From an uncultured Butyricicoccus sp. (lineage in GTDB: Bacteria; Bacillota; Clostridia; Oscillospirales; Butyricicoccaceae), in contig CALWUF010000053.1 in assembly GCA_944384655.1 (NCBI GenBank), positions 1 through 53,121 of the forward strand: a DNA stretch of 53,121 bases. Direction: 5' to 3'. A program made the position numbers and the translations under genes. Within the stretch, counting starts at the first letter, position 1; each line of letters starts with the position of its first letter. Positions 49,554-53,121 of this stretch are shown here, in pieces. Below the pieces are notes generated by a model. The model ran no database searches and had not been told where the DNA came from. It was given only the letters and a program-made list of their open reading frames with translations.

Positions 49554-49603
49554 TTTCAGCTTCCTCTCTTTCCCGTCATGCGAAAACTGCATTCCGTAGT
49601 ACT

Positions 49604-49631
49604 ATTATGACACATGCAAGATTTGTTGCAA
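49604..49631 (-). promoter_or_regulatory. Promoter of binding-protein gene B
   Basis: TTGCAA (49626-49631), 16-base spacer, CATAAT (49604-49609) preceded by TGT. It matches promoter A in spacing and context. Confidence 0.65.
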
Positions 49632-49636
49632 TCACT

Positions 49637-49665
49637 TTTCCTGCCCTAAAATATACATTTCCTGC
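49637..49665 (-). promoter_or_regulatory. Direct-repeat operator upstream of binding-protein gene B
   Basis: Two copies of GCAGGAAA on the minus strand (plus TTTCCTGC at 49637-49644 and 49658-49665), 21 bases apart, five bases upstream of the -35. The CTAAAATAT between them is identical to that in operator A. Confidence 0.68.
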
Positions 49666-50021
49666 TCTTTATAAATTTTTAGCTATGATCTGTCTTGTTT
49701 TTAATTTTATTTTTTCTGCCGCATTCTTTGATAAGCTATACAAATGCTCTGTGATGCACAGCCATTGTTTTTGATTTTTTCACCAAATTGCAATCGACTT
49801 TGACCCGATCTTTACAAATATCTCCGTTGTTTTTATCTGTTTTGGTTTTTTTCGGGGATATTTTTTCACCTATTTCCTGCTCTCCCACTCTCTTTCAGAT
49901 GTTACCGATGTCAATTATCCTGATGCCATTGCGCACCAAATTGCAGGTATCCATTCCGCCTTCCCGGTCGATGGAAATTTCTGCATGAACACATCAACAA
50001 ACGCATGCATCTCACAGGCAA
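49666..50021. other. Noncoding gap between binding-protein gene B and the purine permease gene
   Basis: About 355 bases, AT-rich in the first 200, without a credible frame (short open stretches lack ribosome binding sites). No recognised RNA or repeat is seen beyond the operator at its left edge. Confidence 0.5.
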
Positions 50022-50062
50022 GCGAAAACTGCCCGGCGCAGAATGCGCCGGGCAGTATATTT
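50022..50062 (-). terminator. Terminator of the purine permease gene
   Basis: Thirteen-bp perfect GC-rich stem (50028-50040 with 50044-50056), loop of three, followed by TTTTCG in the minus direction. Confidence 0.88.
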
Positions 50063-50100
50063 TCATAATTGAATCAAGTCCATTGCTGTTGACACAAAAC

Positions 50101-51495
50101 TCAATGCGTCAACAGGAACATCGCGGCAAACAGCACACCGATGATCCACGTACCCGCATTGACGCTGCGGATCTTGCCGGTAAACGCGTGGATGGCGATA
50201 TAGGACAGCACGCCGAAAGCAATGCCATAGCTGATGTTATACGTAAACGGCATCATGGCAATGGCAAGGAATGCCGGGACGGCAACCGCCGGATCTGTCC
50301 ATTCAATTTCCTTGACACCGTTCATCATCAGGATGCCGACATAAACCAGGGCTGCTGCGGTCGCCGCAGATGGGATCAATGAGGCAATCGGGGTTAAGAA
50401 CATCGATACAAAGAACAATCCTGCTGTGACCAACGCCGACAGACCCGTGCGTCCGCCCTCTGCAACGCCCGCAGACGATTCGACAAACGTCGTCACCGTA
50501 GAGGTGCCGCAGATCGAACCACAGGTAGTGGCAATGGCATCCGACAACATAGCCTTTTCCATATTGGGTACATCGCCGTTTTCATCCAACAGATCGCCGC
50601 GTGAACATGCACCATATAGTGTACCGAGTGTATCAAACATATCAACCATGCAGAACGCCAGTGACGTGGAGATAAATGTAATAACCAGATCTGCTGTCGA
50701 ATGGGTCGCCAGATACCCGCTGAAATCAAATCCCTCCGTAAACACTTTGCCGAATGACATCGCCGTGAAATCACCAAATGCCGCAAACGGTTCAAAGCTG
50801 AAATTCTGACCAAAGCCATCATAAAATCCCGGTACAAAAAAACCGCACACATAATACAACGCAGTACAGCCCAGAATACCCCAGAAAATTGCGCCTTTCA
50901 CCGCACGCTTGGTCAAAATTGCAATGAGGAAGATACCGATTATGGTCACAAGCATCGGCATGATATCGCCCCAAGTCTTCCCTGCCAGCACATTAAACGA
51001 AGCCAACGACACGCCGGTACTCTCATCCGGCTGGACAATGCCCGCATCCTGAAACCCAAGGAATGCAATAAACAATCCGATGCCGGCAGGAATCGCAATG
51101 CGGATCGTCTTCGGAATCGCTTCAAAAATCATTCTGCGCAAACCTGTCACTGTCAACAGTATAAAAATTATACCGTCAATCAGGACAAATACCAACGCAT
51201 TGGCATAGGTAAACCCCATACCAAAGCAGACGGTATACACAAAAAATGCATTGAGCCCCATGCCCGGCGCCTGTGCGAGCGGCAGGTTGGCCAACAGTCC
51301 AATGAGTACTGTGCCGATGACAGCGGAAAGTGCTGTTGCAATATACACCGCATTGTAATACCCGTCACCGAGATCACTGAAAATACCCGGATTAACCATC
51401 AAAATATACGCCATTGTCATAAACGTTGTAATCCCCGCCATAATTTCGGTTTTTACTGTTGACCTGCGTTCTTTGATGTGAAAAAAGTTTTCCAT
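50101..51495 (-). CDS. NCS2-family purine permease (AzgA/PbuG-like)
   Basis: Proton-coupled uptake of guanine, hypoxanthine or adenine; 464 residues with about 12 to 14 membrane segments. Signatures of the AzgA-like branch: EIMAGITTFMTMAYILMVNP, LAQAPGMGLNAFFVYTVC and GTSTVTTFVESSAGVAEGGR. AAGGAG precedes the ATG. No purine riboswitch aptamer is recognisable in the leader. The promoter upstream is only fair. Confidence 0.94.
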   Translation of the reverse strand: MENFFHIKERRSTVKTEIMAGITTFMTMAYILMVNPGIFSDLGDGYYNAVYIATALSAVIGTVLIGLLANLPLAQAPGMGLNAFFVYTVCFGMGFTYANALVFVLIDGIIFILLTVTGLRRMIFEAIPKTIRIAIPAGIGLFIAFLGFQDAGIVQPDESTGVSLASFNVLAGKTWGDIMPMLVTIIGIFLIAILTKRAVKGAIFWGILGCTALYYVCGFFVPGFYDGFGQNFSFEPFAAFGDFTAMSFGKVFTEGFDFSGYLATHSTADLVITFISTSLAFCMVDMFDTLGTLYGACSRGDLLDENGDVPNMEKAMLSDAIATTCGSICGTSTVTTFVESSAGVAEGGRTGLSALVTAGLFFVSMFLTPIASLIPSAATAAALVYVGILMMNGVKEIEWTDPAVAVPAFLAIAMMPFTYNISYGIAFGVLSYIAIHAFTGKIRSVNAGTWIIGVLFAAMFLLTH

Positions 51496-51590
51496 TTCGT
51501 TTACTCCTTTTTTATTTTACCTTTTCCCATGAATGACGACATACTGCACCTGTATCATTGCGCTAACATATCGTTCATTCACACGCTTAT

Positions 51591-51620
51591 ACCCTACCAC
51601 AGCTATCCCCCCGCCGTCAA
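51591..51620 (-). promoter_or_regulatory. Possible promoter of the purine permease gene
   Basis: TTGACG (51615-51620), 18-base spacer, TAGGGT (51591-51596) preceded by TGG. The -10 is poor. Leader of about 90 bases. Confidence 0.4.
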
Positions 51621-51678
51621 TAACATCTTTTGGATATACTGCATACGGCTTTTAAGCCTATATTTCCCTGTATGGGTG

Positions 51679-51687
51679 TGCTATACT
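51679..51687 (+). promoter_or_regulatory. Promoter of the GIY-YIG/ArsC-like gene
   Basis: Extended -10 TGCTATACT (TATACT at 51682-51687), 25 bases before the start codon. No good -35. Confidence 0.5.
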
Positions 51688-51712
51688 AAGAAAAAACAGA
51701 AATGGAGCATCT

Positions 51713-52375
51713 ATGTATTACGTCTATATTCTCCGCTGTGCAGACGGCTCGTTATACACCGGCATCACAACCGATCCTGCGCGGCGTTTCGCTCAGCACA
51801 TCGGAACGCAATCGGGTGGCGCAAAATATACGGCTGCCCATCCGCCCATGCGTGTGGAAGCAGTCTGGCGCGCCCCGGACCATACCACCGCCGCACAACT
51901 GGAAGCCCGTATTAAGGCACTGACAAAAACACAAAAAGAACAGCTTATCTGCGGTAATACGCCGGACAAGCTGTCTCTCACATCTTTTTTCAGAATACCA
52001 ATCCAATCGGATGGAAGGAGAATCCCCATGCTGTTTATCTGTTATCCCAAATGCAGTACCTGCAAAAAAGCCCGCGTTTTCCTGGAGGGGCGCGATATCC
52101 CCATACACGAACGCGACATCAAACAACAACCACCGACTGAACAGGAATTGCGCGATTGGCATGTCAAAAGCGGTTTGCCGCTCAAACGCCTGTTCAACAC
52201 CAGCGGACAGCTATACCGTTCCCTGGCGCTGTCCAAAAAGCTGCCGGATATGAGCGAAGAGGAACAATTTGCATTGCTCGCCAGCGACGGCATGTTGGTG
52301 CGCCGTCCCATCCTTGTCACAGATACAACTGTCCTTTTCGGATTTAAACAAAAAGAATGGGAACAAATGCTGTAA
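51713..52375 (+). CDS. GIY-YIG nuclease domain fused to an ArsC/Spx-like domain
   Basis: One uninterrupted 220-residue frame. Residues 1-80 are a GIY-YIG domain of the short YhbQ/UPF0213 type: YYVYILRCADGSLYTGIT, then Arg24/Arg25 and His29 in DPARRFAQH. Residues 106-220 form an ArsC/Spx-like thioredoxin-fold domain with the CSTC redox pair (114-117) and the RRPILV motif near the end. Residue 106 is an ATG (52028) preceded by AAGGAG at seven bases, so the second domain can also be made alone as a normal-length 115-residue protein. Either a true fusion or two genes that lost the stop codon between them. Function in DNA repair or redox stress is not established. Confidence 0.8.
   Translation: MYYVYILRCADGSLYTGITTDPARRFAQHIGTQSGGAKYTAAHPPMRVEAVWRAPDHTTAAQLEARIKALTKTQKEQLICGNTPDKLSLTSFFRIPIQSDGRRIPMLFICYPKCSTCKKARVFLEGRDIPIHERDIKQQPPTEQELRDWHVKSGLPLKRLFNTSGQLYRSLALSKKLPDMSEEEQFALLASDGMLVRRPILVTDTTVLFGFKQKEWEQML
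52028..52375 (+). CDS. Possible separate translation of the ArsC/Spx-like domain
   Basis: Internal start inside the GIY-YIG fusion gene, same frame. AAGGAG seven bases before the ATG, and a 115-residue product beginning MLFICYPKCSTCKKARVF, the usual length and start of arsenate-reductase-like/Spx-family proteins. The CxxC pair and RRPIL are intact. The ribosome binding site is stronger than that visible before the full-length start at 51713. Confidence 0.55.
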   Translation: MLFICYPKCSTCKKARVFLEGRDIPIHERDIKQQPPTEQELRDWHVKSGLPLKRLFNTSGQLYRSLALSKKLPDMSEEEQFALLASDGMLVRRPILVTDTTVLFGFKQKEWEQML

Positions 52376-52393
52376 TCCTGTCCCCAAATCATG

Positions 52394-53121
52394 ACCACCA
52401 CTGAAGTGGTGGTTTGCACAGGCCCTTCAAGGGCATTATACTAGCAGCGCCTAAAGGCGCATTGAAAAGTCTGACAACCGCATCTTTACTCACAAGCCGC
52501 CGCTAAAGCGGCTTGTTTTATGCCTTTGTATTCCGGATACCCGTAAACGGGTCTATATATTCCTTGAGGGTTAATTGATCCTCCATAATATCTTCCTGAA
52601 GCTGATTTCGTACATATTCCCGAATCATTTTTTCATTTCTTCCCACCGTATCCACATAATATCCTCGACACCAGAAATGTCTGCTTCCATATTTGTACTT
52701 TAGATTCGCATGACGATCGAATATCATCAAAGTACTCTTTCCTTTCAAATATCCTATAAATGCCGATACATTCATACTCGGTGGAATACTTACCAACATG
52801 TGTATATGATCTACACATGCCTGAGCTTCTATGATTTCCACTCCCTTTTGCTCACATAACATCCGCAGAATTCGTCCTATGTCTGTTTTCAGCTTTCCAT
52901 ATATCACTCTTCGACGATATTTCGGGGCAAATACGATATGATATTTGCATCTCCACTTTGAATGTGATAGACTTTGTATGTCATTACTCATGACAAAACC
53001 TCCTTTTGTTTTTTGATGTGGTTGCCAGACCTTCATCTATTCTATCAAAAGGAGGTTTTCTTTTATCTAAAGATTTTTATTCCCCCAGTTCAACTGGGGG
53101 TTTTTTTCGCTAAAGCGCCAA
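52394..53121 (-). mobile_element. IS200/IS605-family insertion sequence, right boundary at or beyond the window edge
   Basis: A tnpA gene flanked by hairpin-rich ends instead of inverted terminal repeats, as in IS200. Downstream of tnpA: hairpins at 52394-52413, 52422-52434, 52447-52460 and 52492-52516. Upstream of tnpA: a nine-bp hairpin at 53082-53100 followed by seven T. The ten-base word CGCTAAAGCG occurs at both ends (52501-52510 and 53108-53117). No tnpB is present in the window. It begins about 20 bases after the GIY-YIG/ArsC gene. Exact cleavage sites are not determined. Confidence 0.75.
52518..52991 (-). CDS. tnpA: IS200-type transposase (HUH/Y1)
   Basis: Single-strand transposase of 157 residues, normal length. 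KWRCKYHIVFAPKYRRRVIYG at the start is typical. The HUH metal motif is DHIHMLV and the catalytic Tyr is in EKMIREYVRNQ. All parts are intact, so it may be active. Start at 52991 with AAAGGAGG; a longer frame to 53036 lacks a ribosome binding site. Confidence 0.95.
   Translation of the reverse strand: MSNDIQSLSHSKWRCKYHIVFAPKYRRRVIYGKLKTDIGRILRMLCEQKGVEIIEAQACVDHIHMLVSIPPSMNVSAFIGYLKGKSTLMIFDRHANLKYKYGSRHFWCRGYYVDTVGRNEKMIREYVRNQLQEDIMEDQLTLKEYIDPFTGIRNTKA

Noticed and set aside
49788..49988. 66-codon plus-strand frame in the gap before the purine permease gene
   Set aside because: No ribosome binding site; the product reads as a translation of AT-rich noncoding DNA.
51496..51620. Purine riboswitch upstream of the purine permease
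   Set aside because: I looked for the conserved three-way-junction loops and could not find them; the leader is short and shows no terminator hairpin.

Overview
The window looks like chromosomal DNA from an anaerobic, Gram-positive, gut-type member of the Clostridia. The Oscillospirales (Butyricicoccus- or Agathobaculum-like bacteria) are my best guess, which is inference. The reasons are Firmicutes-style gene orders (rpoB-rpoC, then rplGB-rpsL-rpsG-fusA; atpZ-I-B-E-F-H-A-G-D-C), strong AGGAGG ribosome binding sites, sigma-A type TTGACA/TATAAT promoters, lipobox lipoproteins, a BglG-type antiterminator, LuxS, and a c subunit with the sodium-type ion site. No tRNA, rRNA, CRISPR array or prophage was seen. 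One IS200/IS605-type element lies at the right end.

Layout. 1-11.5 kb (minus strand) is the information-processing core: a fusA fragment, rpsG, rpsL and rplGB from one strong promoter, and rpoB-rpoC from another, ended by its own terminator. A chloramphenicol-acetyltransferase-like gene and a small membrane protein sit between the two units. 11.7-15.4 kb holds a histidine phosphatase, rmlA and two coupled transporters (AEC and DMT). 15.7-19.1 kb is an envelope operon: a zinc-ribbon/YARHG membrane protein, a lipoprotein amidase, and a 607-residue membrane protein with a long acidic linker. 19.2-26.5 kb is a complete ATP synthase operon. 26.7-31.4 kb holds pyrE, rpiA, a diverged diacylglycerol-kinase-like gene, a ferredoxin/thioredoxin pair and a sodium symporter with a structured leader. 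31.4-34.9 kb is a three-gene surface-polymer cluster (glycosyltransferase, flippase, CDP-glycerol transferase).

35-40.2 kb has a HAD phosphatase, an orphan small protein in a long noncoding stretch, and a PTS IIABC gene behind its BglG-family antiterminator, with a RAT/terminator switch in front of each gene. 40.3-43.3 kb is a two-component system. 43.3-47 kb carries an inositol-monophosphatase-like gene, a YczE-like membrane protein, the divergent luxS/mtnN pair (SAH recycling and AI-2), and two small membrane proteins. 47-49.7 kb has two paralogous sugar-binding lipoproteins without permease genes; each lies behind the same direct-repeat operator and promoter. 50-53.1 kb has a purine permease, a GIY-YIG/ArsC-like fusion gene and the IS200-type element.

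The observations most worth a second look are the shared two-turn direct-repeat operator in front of the orphan binding proteins, the double RAT switch, the attenuator-like leader of the sodium symporter, the GIY-YIG/ArsC fusion with an internal ribosome binding site, the two-carboxylate c subunit, and the repeated short motifs in the 607-residue membrane protein.
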